64,000 nucleotides of DNA from CAVLDP01 sp963661945 (lineage in GTDB: Bacteria > Bacillota > Clostridia > Lachnospirales > Lachnospiraceae): positions 122,318 through 186,317 of the forward strand of contig CAVLDP010000001.1 in assembly GCA_963661945.1 (NCBI GenBank), in the 5' to 3' direction. The notes under the pieces were generated by a model. The model had not been told where the DNA came from. It worked only from the letters and a program-made list of their open reading frames with translations, and did not search any database. Shown in pieces: positions 34,384 through 43,260 of this stretch. Both the position numbers and the translations under genes were made by a program. The stretch's first letter is position 1; every line of letters starts with the position of its first letter.

Positions 34384-35556
34384 ATGAATTCTAAATTGTT
34401 ACATACACCAGAAGGTGTAAGAGATATATATAACGGAGAATGTAAGCGTAAATTATCTCTTACGAAGAAGGTGAATCATTGTATTTCAACCTATGGTTTT
34501 CTGCCGATTCAGACACCAACCTTTGAATTCTTTGATATTTTTGGCAAGGAAGTAGGAACAACGTCATCTAGAGATTTGTTTAAATTCTTTGACCGAGAAG
34601 GTAATACTCTGGTTCTGCGTCCGGATATTACACCTAGTATTGCTCGCGCAGCAGCTAAGTATTATTCGGAGGATATTCGTCCAATTCGCCTTTCTTATGA
34701 AGGAAATGTATTTGTAAATGATTCCTCTTATCGGGGAAGATTAAAGGAATCTACACAGATTGGCGGAGAGTTGATTGGAGATGGATCAATTGTCGCAGAT
34801 GCTGAGATTATTTCTCTTATATGTCAGGTGCTCTTGTCAGCAGGTCTTAAGGAATTCCAGATAAGTATAGGCCATTCTCAATTCTTTGATGGACTTGTTG
34901 ATGCGGCTGGATTTACAGAAGAGGAAACAGATACGATTCGTAATCTCATTTCCAATAAGAATGTATTTGGTGTAGAAGAGTTCTTGGATCAGAAGGCTTT
35001 GCCAGAAGATCTGGTTCGACTATTTGGTTTGGTCTGTAAGCTCTATAAGTCGACAGAGGATTTGGAAGAGGCTTTATGTCTATCTGATAAATATCCAAGG
35101 ATCAAAGAAGCTTTAACATATCTATATGATCTTCATAAGCTTCTTGTCACTTATGGTGTGGAAGAGTATATTTCCTTTGAGCCAGGCCTCCTTAGCAATT
35201 ACAAGTATTATACGGGAATCATTTTCTCGGGTTATACCTATCTTAGTGGAGAGCCGATTGTAAAGGGCGGAAGATATGATAAGCTGATGTCGTATTTTGG
35301 GAAGGAAGCTCCTGCAATTGGCTTTGCATTCTCGATTGATACCTTGCTACTCGCATTGGAGCGAAATGATATTCGAATTTCGGATGATGATAAGCGAAAT
35401 ATTATTCTCTATCATGATTCAAAGAAAGAAGAAGCAATTTTACTGGCTCTTAATTTAAGGAAAGAGGGACAATCTGCGGAACTTGTGCAAGTGACTGAGG
35501 AATCATTGTCTACCTTGAAGGACTTATATAAGAAGCATAATGTAATTGAATTCTAG
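34384..35556 (+). CDS. hisZ: HisZ, ATP phosphoribosyltransferase regulatory subunit
   Basis: A catalytically inactive histidyl-tRNA-synthetase paralogue that activates short-form HisG and carries histidine feedback. It matches class II synthetase motifs: TPEGVRDIYNGECKRK, motif 2-like LVLRPDITPSIARAAAKYY, and GGRYDKLMSYFG with the EPGLLSNYKYYTGIIF segment. The anticodon-binding domain of true HisRS is absent. It heads the his operon behind the promoter at 34294-34322 and precedes the short hisG, its obligate partner, by 9 bases. Confidence 0.94.
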   Translation: MNSKLLHTPEGVRDIYNGECKRKLSLTKKVNHCISTYGFLPIQTPTFEFFDIFGKEVGTTSSRDLFKFFDREGNTLVLRPDITPSIARAAAKYYSEDIRPIRLSYEGNVFVNDSSYRGRLKESTQIGGELIGDGSIVADAEIISLICQVLLSAGLKEFQISIGHSQFFDGLVDAAGFTEEETDTIRNLISNKNVFGVEEFLDQKALPEDLVRLFGLVCKLYKSTEDLEEALCLSDKYPRIKEALTYLYDLHKLLVTYGVEEYISFEPGLLSNYKYYTGIIFSGYTYLSGEPIVKGGRYDKLMSYFGKEAPAIGFAFSIDTLLLALERNDIRISDDDKRNIILYHDSKKEEAILLALNLRKEGQSAELVQVTEESLSTLKDLYKKHNVIEF

Positions 35557-35565
35557 GAGAAGAAA

Positions 35566-36213
35566 ATGGAAGATAGATACTTAACAATTGCGCTGGGCAA
35601 GGGTAGACTTGCGAAGAAGGCGATGAATATCTTTGAACAAATCGGGATTACTTGTACTGAGATGCAGGATCCAAGTACAAGGAAGCTTATTTTTGTAAAT
35701 GAGGAATATAAGCTTAGGTTTTTCCTGGCAAAAGGACCGGATGTTCCAACTTACGTAGAATATGGAGCAGCGGATATAGGAATTGTCGGAGAAGATACGA
35801 TTCTTGAAGAAGGACGTAATATCTATGAGGTCTTAGATCTTGGCTTTGGTAAATGCCGTATGTGTATTTGCGGACCTGAGAAGTCAAGAGAATTGCTTCA
35901 GCATAGAGAGTTGATTCGTGTTGCAACGAAATATCCTAACATTGCCAAGGATTATTTCTATAACAAGAAGGATCAGACGGTTGAAATTATTAAGCTAAAT
36001 GGTTCTATTGAACTTGCACCGATTGTTGGTCTTTCTGAAGTAATCTGTGATATAGTAGAGACCGGAAGTACTTTGAAGGAAAATGGACTTGTAGTTTTAG
36101 AGGAGGTATGTCCACTCTCTGCTCGAATGGTTGTAAATCAGGTGAGCATGAAGATGGAAAATGAACGAATTACAGGCTTAATTAAGGCATTAAAGAACGA
36201 ACTTGCAGAATAG
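35566..36213 (+). CDS. hisG: HisG, ATP phosphoribosyltransferase (short form)
   Basis: First enzyme of histidine synthesis, joining ATP and PRPP. The short form (215 residues, no C-terminal regulatory domain) requires HisZ. It begins LTIALGKGRLAKKAM, has YGAADIGIVGEDTI and the PRPP-binding loop DIVETGSTLKENGL. It is followed by hisD after 12 bases. The presence of hisZ directly upstream confirms the hetero-octameric HisZG type. Confidence 0.96.
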   Translation: MEDRYLTIALGKGRLAKKAMNIFEQIGITCTEMQDPSTRKLIFVNEEYKLRFFLAKGPDVPTYVEYGAADIGIVGEDTILEEGRNIYEVLDLGFGKCRMCICGPEKSRELLQHRELIRVATKYPNIAKDYFYNKKDQTVEIIKLNGSIELAPIVGLSEVICDIVETGSTLKENGLVVLEEVCPLSARMVVNQVSMKMENERITGLIKALKNELAE

Positions 36214-36225
36214 TTAGGGGTAGAT

Positions 36226-37515
36226 ATGAGAATTTTAGATTTGACGAACGAGACTAAGGAGAATATTCTAGATAAGCTGCTGAAGAGAAGCCCAACAAGC
36301 TACGGTGAATTTGAAGAGCGAGTTGCCGATATCATATCGCATGTGCGTGCTGAAGGAGATCAGGCCGTATTTTCATATACGAAGCAGTTTGATGGAGTTT
36401 CTATTGATGCTAAGAATCTAATCGTTACAGAGGAAGAGATTGCAGAAGCATATTCTCTTGTTGATGAGGCTTTGCTTCAGGTAATACGTAAGTCTCTTGT
36501 GAATATTCGTGCCTTTCATGAGAAGCAATTACAGAATAGTTGGTTCACATCCGAGTCTAACGGTGTTATTCTCGGCCAGAAGGTAACTGCTCTTGAGAAC
36601 GTAGGTGTCTATGTTCCAGGAGGTAAGGCGGTATATCCATCGTCGGTTCTTATGAATGTAGTTCCTGCCAAGGTGGCAGGAGTTGATCATATCTATATGA
36701 CTACGCCACCAGATAAGGATGGTAAGGTATATCCATCTACTCTTGTGGCTGCGCATGAAGCAGGCGTTGATACAATCTATAAGGTTGGTGGAGCTCAGGC
36801 TATTGCAGCACTTGCCTTTGGTACAGAGTCGATTAAGAAGGTAGACAAGATTGTAGGCCCAGGCAATATCTATGTAGCCCTGGCCAAGAAGGCGTGCTAC
36901 GGCAATGTTAGTATTGATTCGATTGCAGGTCCAAGTGAAATCTTAGTTCTTGCGGATGAATCTGCAAATCCACATTTTGTTGCAGCAGATTTGTTGTCGC
37001 AGGCGGAACACGATGAGATGGCATCTGCAATCTTAATTACTACGAGTCGTAAATTGGCAGAGGATGTAGCAGAAGAGATTGCTCATTTCTTGCCTAAGCT
37101 TTCAAGACGAGAGATTATTGAGAAATCTCTGGATAATTACGGATATATTCTGGTTGCAGATTCTATGGAGGATGCAATCGATGCGGTAAATGCAATTGCA
37201 TCAGAGCATCTTGAGATTGTGACGAAGAATCCATTTGATACTATGACTCGCGTGAGAAATGCAGGAGCAATCTTCTTGGGAGAATATTCCAGTGAGCCTC
37301 TTGGAGATTATTTTGCAGGTCCAAATCATGTCTTACCAACGAATGGTACAGCCAAGTTCTTCTCTGCACTTTGCGTAGATGATTTCATCAAGAAATCGAG
37401 CATTATTTCTTATTCCAGGGAAGCGCTTGAAGAAGTACATAATGATATTGAGACATTTGCAACTTGCGAGAAATTAACAGCACATGCTAATTCGATTGCT
37501 GTTCGTTTTGAATAA
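36226..37515 (+). CDS. hisD: HisD, histidinol dehydrogenase
   Basis: Catalyses the last two oxidations from histidinol to histidine with NAD+ and zinc. Family signatures are ENVGVYVPGGKAVYPSSVLMN, KVGGAQAIAALAFGT, KIVGPGNIYVALAKK, IDSIAGPSEILVLAD and the zinc-binding LLSQAEHDE. At 429 residues it is full length. It lies between hisG and hisB, with gaps of 12 and 9 bases. Although it acts last, it is encoded early, which is common in Firmicute his operons. Confidence 0.97.
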   Translation: MRILDLTNETKENILDKLLKRSPTSYGEFEERVADIISHVRAEGDQAVFSYTKQFDGVSIDAKNLIVTEEEIAEAYSLVDEALLQVIRKSLVNIRAFHEKQLQNSWFTSESNGVILGQKVTALENVGVYVPGGKAVYPSSVLMNVVPAKVAGVDHIYMTTPPDKDGKVYPSTLVAAHEAGVDTIYKVGGAQAIAALAFGTESIKKVDKIVGPGNIYVALAKKACYGNVSIDSIAGPSEILVLADESANPHFVAADLLSQAEHDEMASAILITTSRKLAEDVAEEIAHFLPKLSRREIIEKSLDNYGYILVADSMEDAIDAVNAIASEHLEIVTKNPFDTMTRVRNAGAIFLGEYSSEPLGDYFAGPNHVLPTNGTAKFFSALCVDDFIKKSSIISYSREALEEVHNDIETFATCEKLTAHANSIAVRFE

Positions 37516-37524
37516 GGAGAAGCT

Positions 37525-38118
37525 ATGAGCGCTGAAAGAATTGCTACGATTAATCGGAAGACAAATGAGACGGATATTCGCTTGTCTATTGATTTAGATG
37601 GATCTGGTAAATACAATATTAATACTGGTATTGGCTTTTTTGATCATATGCTCGAAGGCTTTTCCAGACATGGTTTCTTTGACCTGAATTGTTTTATAGA
37701 AGGCGATCTTGTAGTGGATTGTCATCATACAATTGAGGATTGCGGCATTGTCTTAGGACAGGCCTTGAAGGAAGCTCTTGGTGACAAGAAGGGTATCAAA
37801 CGTTATGGCAGTTGCATCTTGCCTATGGATGAGACTCTGGTCTTATGTGCCATAGATTTGTCTGGAAGACCTTATCTTAATTTTGATGCAGAATTTCCAA
37901 TGGAGAGAGTTGGCTATTTTGATACAGAGATGGTAAAGGAATTTTTCTATGCGATTTCCTATTCTTGTGGCATGAATCTTCATATTAAGGTCTTAGATGG
38001 AAATAATACGCATCATATGATAGAAGCAATTTTCAAGGCTTTTGCAAAGGCGCTAGATCAGGCAATATGCTTCGATGAACGCATTTCAGATGTACTTACA
38101 ACGAAGGGAAGCTTATAA
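37525..38118 (+). CDS. hisB: HisB, imidazoleglycerol-phosphate dehydratase
   Basis: Manganese enzyme that dehydrates imidazoleglycerol phosphate. GIGFFDHMLEGFSRHG and VDCHHTIEDCGIVLG provide the metal-binding His/Glu sets, repeated as NTHHMIEAIFKAFAKAL near the end. At 197 residues it is the monofunctional dehydratase, without the HisB-N phosphatase; a separate histidinol-phosphatase must exist elsewhere. It precedes the HisIE fusion by 8 bases. Confidence 0.96.
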   Translation: MSAERIATINRKTNETDIRLSIDLDGSGKYNINTGIGFFDHMLEGFSRHGFFDLNCFIEGDLVVDCHHTIEDCGIVLGQALKEALGDKKGIKRYGSCILPMDETLVLCAIDLSGRPYLNFDAEFPMERVGYFDTEMVKEFFYAISYSCGMNLHIKVLDGNNTHHMIEAIFKAFAKALDQAICFDERISDVLTTKGSL

Positions 38119-38126
38119 GAATTACT

Positions 38127-39410
38127 ATGGAACAGAAGAATATCGTTGCAACAATTTATTTGAAAAATGGATTTGCTATTTCATCTCCAGAAGAGGAAGA
38201 TGAACTATTTGACCCGGTGGATGTAGCATCTACTTATAATGACACGGGTATTGATAAGATTATTTGCTTTGACTTATCAGAAACAGAAGATGAGCAGAGG
38301 AAGAATCTACTGGCAATTCGTGAGATTAATAAGAATATTGATATCAAAACCTGCGGCGGAGGCAATATCAATTCGATTTCGGATATACGAAGCTTCTTCT
38401 ATGCTGGTTGTATTGAGGTTATTCTTAATGGCTCTAAATCAGACACCTTAGATTTACTTGTAGAGGCAGCTGAGAAATTCGGTCAGGAGACACTACTTGT
38501 ATCAGTTACGAATATTGATTTCTTATTTAAGGCCAAGAACCTATTAGAAGACCATGTTCACGAACTTCTTGTTATGGATCATTCTCTGGCATCAAATCTT
38601 GAGAATATGACAGAGATTCCTTATATCTTAGTTCAAAACAACTATGATTTTGATGAGATTGTCACAGAGCTTCGTTCTCATCAGATTCGCGGAATTTATG
38701 GAGCTTTCCTAAATGAACCGCATACGGATGTTATGGCACTAAAAGGAGCCTTGTCTGATCAGGGAATTCCTATGGACAATTTTGAAGCTACGCTTTCATG
38801 GTCAGATCTTAAGCTTAATTCCGATGGGATGATTCCAGTAATTGTACAGGATTATCAGACAGATCAGGTTCTCATGATGGCATACATGAATGAGGAATCC
38901 TTTAATGCGACAATAAGATCTGGCAAGATGACTTATTTTAGTCGGTCACGCCAGGAGCTTTGGACCAAGGGACTCACATCTGGCCATATTCAATATGTCA
39001 AGTCTTTAACATGTGATTGTGATTATGATACAATCTTAGCCAAGGTCTCTCAGATTGGTGGGATTGCATGTCATACAGGTGCTCCAAGCTGTTTCTTCAA
39101 TACGATTATTAAGAAGGAATATACAGAAAGAAGTCCGCTGAAGATTCTTGAACGCGAATATGAGGATATCTGTGATTACAAGAATAATCCTAAGGCGGAA
39201 TCTTATGTGAGCAGTCTCTTTGACGGTGGACTCGATCAAATCCTTAAGAAGATTGGTGAGGAGTCGGCAGAACTTATTATTGCAGCCAAGAATTCGGATG
39301 CCAATGATACGAAGTATGAGATTGCTGATTTTATTTATCACTTGATGTTCTTGATGGCTGAGAAAGACCTAAATTGGGAGGATATTACAAGAGAACTTTC
39401 ACAAAGGTAG
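38127..39410 (+). CDS. hisI: HisIE fused to an N-terminal degenerate HisA/HisF-like barrel
   Basis: A three-part protein of 427 residues. Residues 1 to about 215 resemble a HisA/HisF (beta/alpha)8 barrel: DPVDVASTYNDTGIDKIICFDL and GGGNINSISDIRSFFYAG line up with the family. The two catalytic Asp positions, however, hold Tyr11 (IYLKNG) and Thr128 (LLVSVTN), so it is probably inactive. Residues about 225-330 are HisI, phosphoribosyl-AMP cyclohydrolase (SRSRQELWTKG, CDCDYD, ACHTGAPSCF). Residues about 355-427 are HisE, phosphoribosyl-ATP pyrophosphatase (KIGEESAELIIAAKN). It catalyses steps 2 and 3. hisA, hisF, hisH and hisC do not follow. Confidence 0.9.
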   Translation: MEQKNIVATIYLKNGFAISSPEEEDELFDPVDVASTYNDTGIDKIICFDLSETEDEQRKNLLAIREINKNIDIKTCGGGNINSISDIRSFFYAGCIEVILNGSKSDTLDLLVEAAEKFGQETLLVSVTNIDFLFKAKNLLEDHVHELLVMDHSLASNLENMTEIPYILVQNNYDFDEIVTELRSHQIRGIYGAFLNEPHTDVMALKGALSDQGIPMDNFEATLSWSDLKLNSDGMIPVIVQDYQTDQVLMMAYMNEESFNATIRSGKMTYFSRSRQELWTKGLTSGHIQYVKSLTCDCDYDTILAKVSQIGGIACHTGAPSCFFNTIIKKEYTERSPLKILEREYEDICDYKNNPKAESYVSSLFDGGLDQILKKIGEESAELIIAAKNSDANDTKYEIADFIYHLMFLMAEKDLNWEDITRELSQR

Positions 39411-39418
39411 GTAGTGTA

Positions 39419-41284
39419 TTGAATCAGTTAGCACTTTCAGATGATATTTTGATGCAGGTAGACAAGCCTGCACGTTATATTGGAAATGAAGTCAATATCG
39501 TCAGGAAGAATCCTGATGATGTTGACATTCGTTTTGCTATGTGTTTCCCAGATGTGTACGAGATTGGTATGTCACACCTGGGAATTCAGATTTTATATGA
39601 ACAGTTTAATCGGCGAGATGATGTTTATTGCGAGAGAGTTTATTCGCCATGGCCAGATTTGCATGAGATTATGAAGGAGAGAAATATTCCTCTTTTTGCA
39701 TTAGAATCGCAGGATCCACTCAAGGATTTTGATTTTATTGCTATGACACTTCAGTATGAGATGTGTTATACCAATATTCTTCAGATTCTCGATCTGTCTC
39801 AAATTCCGCTTCTTCAGAAAGACAGAGATGACTTCGATCCGATTATTATTGGAGGCGGACCTTGTACCTATAATCCGGAACCGATTGCAGATTTCTTTGA
39901 TTGCTTCTATATCGGCGAAGGGGAAGTGGTTTACGATGAATTTTTTGATTTGTATAAATCAATGAAGCAGGATGGCTCATATACAAGAGATGCCTTCCTT
40001 CGTAAGGCTTGTCATATTGAGGGCATTTATGTGCCGTCATTATATGAGGTGACTTATGGGGAAGACGGCACAATTGCAGATTTTTATCCTAGATTTTCAG
40101 ATGTTCCAGCCAAGGTGAAGAGGGTTGTTCTTTCTAATATAGATGAGGGAGCATATCCTGTGAAGCCGGTGATTCCATTTGTGAAGGCAATTCAGGATAG
40201 AGTTGTTCTTGAGATTCAGAGAGGTTGTATTCGTGGCTGTCGTTTCTGTCAGGCAGGCATGGTCTATCGCCCAAACCGTGAGAAGTCAGTTGACTTGCTT
40301 AAGAAATATGCAGTTGAAATGCTCGAATCTACGGGTCATGAAGAGATTTCTCTTAGCTCTCTTAGTTCATCGGATTATTCTTCCTTGCCAGAGCTTGTGA
40401 ATTTCCTTATAGATGATTGTTGCAAGGATGGCGTGAATATTTCCCTTCCTTCTCTTAGAATTGATGCATTTTCGCTAGATGTTATGAGCAAGGTTCAGGA
40501 TATCAAGAAATCAAGCGTGACCTTTGCACCAGAAGCAGGTTCTCAACGCATGAGAAATGTGATCAATAAGGGACTTACCTATGAAGATATCTTAGGTGGT
40601 TCAGAGAAAGCCTTTCGTGGCGGCTGGAAGAATGTAAAGCTATATTTCATGCTTGGACTTCCAACAGAGACAGAGGAAGACATGAGGGCAATACCAATTC
40701 TTGCGAATGATATTGCAGCTTGCTATTACGATACTGTTCCTAAGGAGAATCGACTTGGTAAATGTCAGGTTACGATTAGTACGTCCTTCTTTGTACCAAA
40801 GCCATTTACACCATTCCAATGGGCACCTATGTATGAAGAAGGCGAATATCTTCGCCGTGCCAGAATAGTAAATGAAACCATGAAGGAACAGTTGAATCAT
40901 AAATCTCTTCGCTATAACTGGCACCAGGCGGATGTTACTGTTCTTGAAGGTGTCTTCGCAAGGGGGGATCGTCGCGTCGCAGATGCCATACTTTATGCAT
41001 ATCAGCATGGTCAGTATTTTGATGCCTGGGGTGAATATTTCTCGATGGATGCTTGGATGGAAGCTTTTGAGGCATGTTCTATCAGTTTGGACTTTTACGC
41101 CTACCGCATGAGGCCTCTTGATGAAATTCTTCCTTGGGACTTTATTGATATTGGAGTAACAAAGGATTTCATGATTCGTGAATGGGAGACAGCACTTAGC
41201 GAGACTGTAACACCAAATTGCCGTGCTAAGTGTAGCGGCTGCGGTGCTCGTTCCTTTGGAGGAGGTGTCTGCTTTGAAGGTTAG
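39419..41284 (+). CDS. Radical SAM protein, TIGR03960-type
   Basis: An uncharacterised radical-SAM protein that is nearly always next to a DUF2344 (TIGR03936) gene, as here. The N-terminal region has KPARYIGNEVN, then a B12-binding-like segment (CFPDVYEIGMSHLG), the CxxxCxxC in RGCIRGCRFCQAGM, and a C-terminal Cys cluster (CRAKCSGCGARSFGGGVC). I chose TTG 39419, just after the hisIE stop with AGGTAGG upstream; an in-frame TTG at 39374 would lie within hisIE. It overlaps the DUF2344 gene by 11 bases. The reaction is unknown; an RNA-modification role is often guessed because of its neighbours. Confidence 0.88.
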   Translation: MNQLALSDDILMQVDKPARYIGNEVNIVRKNPDDVDIRFAMCFPDVYEIGMSHLGIQILYEQFNRRDDVYCERVYSPWPDLHEIMKERNIPLFALESQDPLKDFDFIAMTLQYEMCYTNILQILDLSQIPLLQKDRDDFDPIIIGGGPCTYNPEPIADFFDCFYIGEGEVVYDEFFDLYKSMKQDGSYTRDAFLRKACHIEGIYVPSLYEVTYGEDGTIADFYPRFSDVPAKVKRVVLSNIDEGAYPVKPVIPFVKAIQDRVVLEIQRGCIRGCRFCQAGMVYRPNREKSVDLLKKYAVEMLESTGHEEISLSSLSSSDYSSLPELVNFLIDDCCKDGVNISLPSLRIDAFSLDVMSKVQDIKKSSVTFAPEAGSQRMRNVINKGLTYEDILGGSEKAFRGGWKNVKLYFMLGLPTETEEDMRAIPILANDIAACYYDTVPKENRLGKCQVTISTSFFVPKPFTPFQWAPMYEEGEYLRRARIVNETMKEQLNHKSLRYNWHQADVTVLEGVFARGDRRVADAILYAYQHGQYFDAWGEYFSMDAWMEAFEACSISLDFYAYRMRPLDEILPWDFIDIGVTKDFMIREWETALSETVTPNCRAKCSGCGARSFGGGVCFEG

Positions 41285-41969
41285 AATTCGTTTTGAAAAA
41301 GATGGCGTAATGGTCTATGTCGGTCATCTGGACTTGATGAGATATTTTCAGAAAGCAATGCGCCGTGCTCATATTCCTATGAGATATTCCGAAGGATTTA
41401 GTCCACATCAGATTATGTCATTTGCTGCGCCACTTGGTGTCGGTATTACATCTGTTGGCGAATATATGGATATTGAGATTACAAAGCCAGTATCAAGTTC
41501 TGAAGCCCTTGCTACGCTTAATGCAACAATGGTTGATGGAATTCGACTTACATCATTTCGTGAACTTCCTGATGATGCGAAGAAGGCTATGGCTATTGTA
41601 GACGCTGCAGAATATTATGTTACGGTTGAGTCTGAATTAACAAAGGACGAACTTAGATTGGCTGTCTCTGATTTTATGGATAGAGAATCAATTATTGTTA
41701 CAAAGAAATCCAAGAAATCAGAACGACAAATTGATCTTAAGCCTGGAATTTATCAAATGGATGTATGCGAGGATGATTCGCTCGGAAATTGTATACATAT
41801 TCTCTGCAATGCGTCTTCCGGTGACAATCTTAAGCCGGATTTTATTGTTCAGACGATGCTCTCATCCGTAGAGCATCTCAAATTACATGTACATAGACTG
41901 GATATGTATACTTTAATCGATGAGAAATTGGTTTCACTTGGAGAGATGGGACATGACATCGAAATCTAA
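41274..41969 (+). CDS. DUF2344 / TIGR03936 radical-SAM-linked protein
   Basis: A 231-residue companion of the upstream radical-SAM protein. It begins KVRIRFEKDGVMVYVGHLDLMRYFQKAMRRAHIPMRYSEGF-type sequence that defines the family, and continues with FAAPLGVGITSVGEYMDIE. TTG 41274 has GGAGGAGG 8 bases upstream and overlaps the radical-SAM gene, so the two are coupled in translation. The end overlaps the RNase G gene by 17 bases. The conserved trio radical SAM-DUF2344-RNase G is frequent in Clostridia, but the biochemical role is not known. Confidence 0.88.
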   Translation: MKVRIRFEKDGVMVYVGHLDLMRYFQKAMRRAHIPMRYSEGFSPHQIMSFAAPLGVGITSVGEYMDIEITKPVSSSEALATLNATMVDGIRLTSFRELPDDAKKAMAIVDAAEYYVTVESELTKDELRLAVSDFMDRESIIVTKKSKKSERQIDLKPGIYQMDVCEDDSLGNCIHILCNASSGDNLKPDFIVQTMLSSVEHLKLHVHRLDMYTLIDEKLVSLGEMGHDIEI

Positions 41970-43158
41970 TATACTTCTTGTGACGAATTATTCCTATCAT
42001 GAGAGATGTTATCTCTTATATTTGCTTCTTGATTCGAATCGTAAGCCACTTAGAATCTACATGGAATCAAAGGAGCAGAAGTCTCTCGTAGGAAATATCT
42101 ACATTGGTAGAGTATCTAAAATCATGGAAAAATTACAGGCGGCCTTTGTTGATATTGCGCCTGATGTATCAGCCTATCTTCCTTATGACGAGAAGGCATC
42201 CTTTATCTACACCAGAAAATTATCCAAGAAATCCCATCTTTGCCAGGGCGATGAGATTCTTATCGAAATTAAGAGAGATGCCATTAAGAGCAAGGAAGCA
42301 ACTGCGGATTATAATCTACATAAGGATGGAAGACATTGTATTTTAACTTCTTCTGATCTTAAGATAGGCATTTCCAAGAAGATAAGTGATGATAGAAGAA
42401 ATGAAATAAAGAATTTCCTTGAGGAAAGGTTTCCTGATCGGGAGTTTGGCATTATTGTTCGTACGGATGCTGCCAATCTTCCTCTTGAGGACCTGGCCAA
42501 TGAGATTTCGACTCTTATGGAATCCTTTCATAATGAGATAGAGCATGCTAAGGCTACGATGTACCCTTCTTTAATAAGCAAAAGGCCATCCTATTTGATG
42601 CAGCTTCTTCGTAATTCTGACTTCGCCTATATTGGAGAGATTCTGACAGATCAGGCTGATTTATATCATGAAATCCTATTAGATATGGATGAGAAACAGC
42701 TGTCAGAATGGAAGGAGTATGTTCATTTATATAATGATATTTCATTTCCAATGAAGAACCTCTATTCAATAGATTCGATATTAGATCGTTGCCTGAATAC
42801 GACAATACATCTTAAATCTGGAGCTAATATTATGATTGAGCAGCTCGAGACTGTTACCTTTATTGATGTTAATTCTGCCAATAATTTAAGATCATCTAAG
42901 AGTCATCTGGAGGTTAATCTGGAAGCGGCTTCGGAAATTGCAAACCAGATGATACTTCGTAATCTGTCTGGAATGATTCTTGTTGACTTTATTAATATGA
43001 AATCAAAAGATGAAGAGGAAGAACTTCTTCGTGCCATGAGGGAATATGTAAGATGCGATCATCGAAAGGTTCGCGTTCTGGATTTTACGAAACTTGGCCT
43101 TATGGAAATCACACGAGAGAAAAAATATATATCACTAAAACAGATGTTGACTTCATAA
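41953..43158 (+). CDS. Ribonuclease E/G family protein, short, lacking the Zn-link
   Basis: Endoribonuclease of the RNase E/G type. An S1 domain (VGNIYIGRVSKIMEKLQAAF) precedes the 5'-sensor/DNase-I-like core. The catalytic positions equivalent to E. coli RNase E Asp303, Asn305 and Asp346 are present in FIDVNSAN and VDFINM; the last usually reads DFIDM. The protein stops at 401 residues right after MEITREKKYISLKQML, so the CPxC zinc-link that joins dimers in E. coli is absent. ATG 41953 opens within the DUF2344 3' end; the upstream in-frame ATG is rejected. The rplU promoter lies in its last codons. Confidence 0.85.
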   Translation: MTSKSNILLVTNYSYHERCYLLYLLLDSNRKPLRIYMESKEQKSLVGNIYIGRVSKIMEKLQAAFVDIAPDVSAYLPYDEKASFIYTRKLSKKSHLCQGDEILIEIKRDAIKSKEATADYNLHKDGRHCILTSSDLKIGISKKISDDRRNEIKNFLEERFPDREFGIIVRTDAANLPLEDLANEISTLMESFHNEIEHAKATMYPSLISKRPSYLMQLLRNSDFAYIGEILTDQADLYHEILLDMDEKQLSEWKEYVHLYNDISFPMKNLYSIDSILDRCLNTTIHLKSGANIMIEQLETVTFIDVNSANNLRSSKSHLEVNLEAASEIANQMILRNLSGMILVDFINMKSKDEEEELLRAMREYVRCDHRKVRVLDFTKLGLMEITREKKYISLKQMLTS

Positions 43159-43175
43159 GGCTTAAGTGATATTAT
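43147..43175 (+). promoter_or_regulatory. Sigma-A type promoter for rplU-prp-rpmA
   Basis: TTGACT (43147-43152) and TATTAT (43170-43175) with a 17-base spacer. The -35 box lies inside the last codons of the RNase G gene. Confidence 0.75.
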
Positions 43176-43181
43176 ACTTGA

Positions 43182-43260
43182 GTATGCCGCACGACGAGGT
43201 TATAAGTCTGCCAAATTTTGGCCACCGAAGTCGGCGAGTAATGATAATAGGAGGTGCCAT
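43182..43260 (+). promoter_or_regulatory. Putative L21 leader (rplU 5' UTR)
   Basis: The roughly 80-base leader between the predicted transcription start and rplU is GC-richer than its surroundings and contains pairing segments such as GCCAC/GTCGGC and a CGGCGAGTA block before AGGAGGTG. Its position and look match the structured L21 leader found before rplU-ysxB-rpmA in Firmicutes. I did not fold it or match a covariance model. Confidence 0.5.

Noticed and set aside
39374..39418. In-frame extension of the radical-SAM gene into hisIE
   Set aside because: It would start at a TTG within the HisE domain with no ribosome site. The family start near KPARYIG fits TTG 39419 better.
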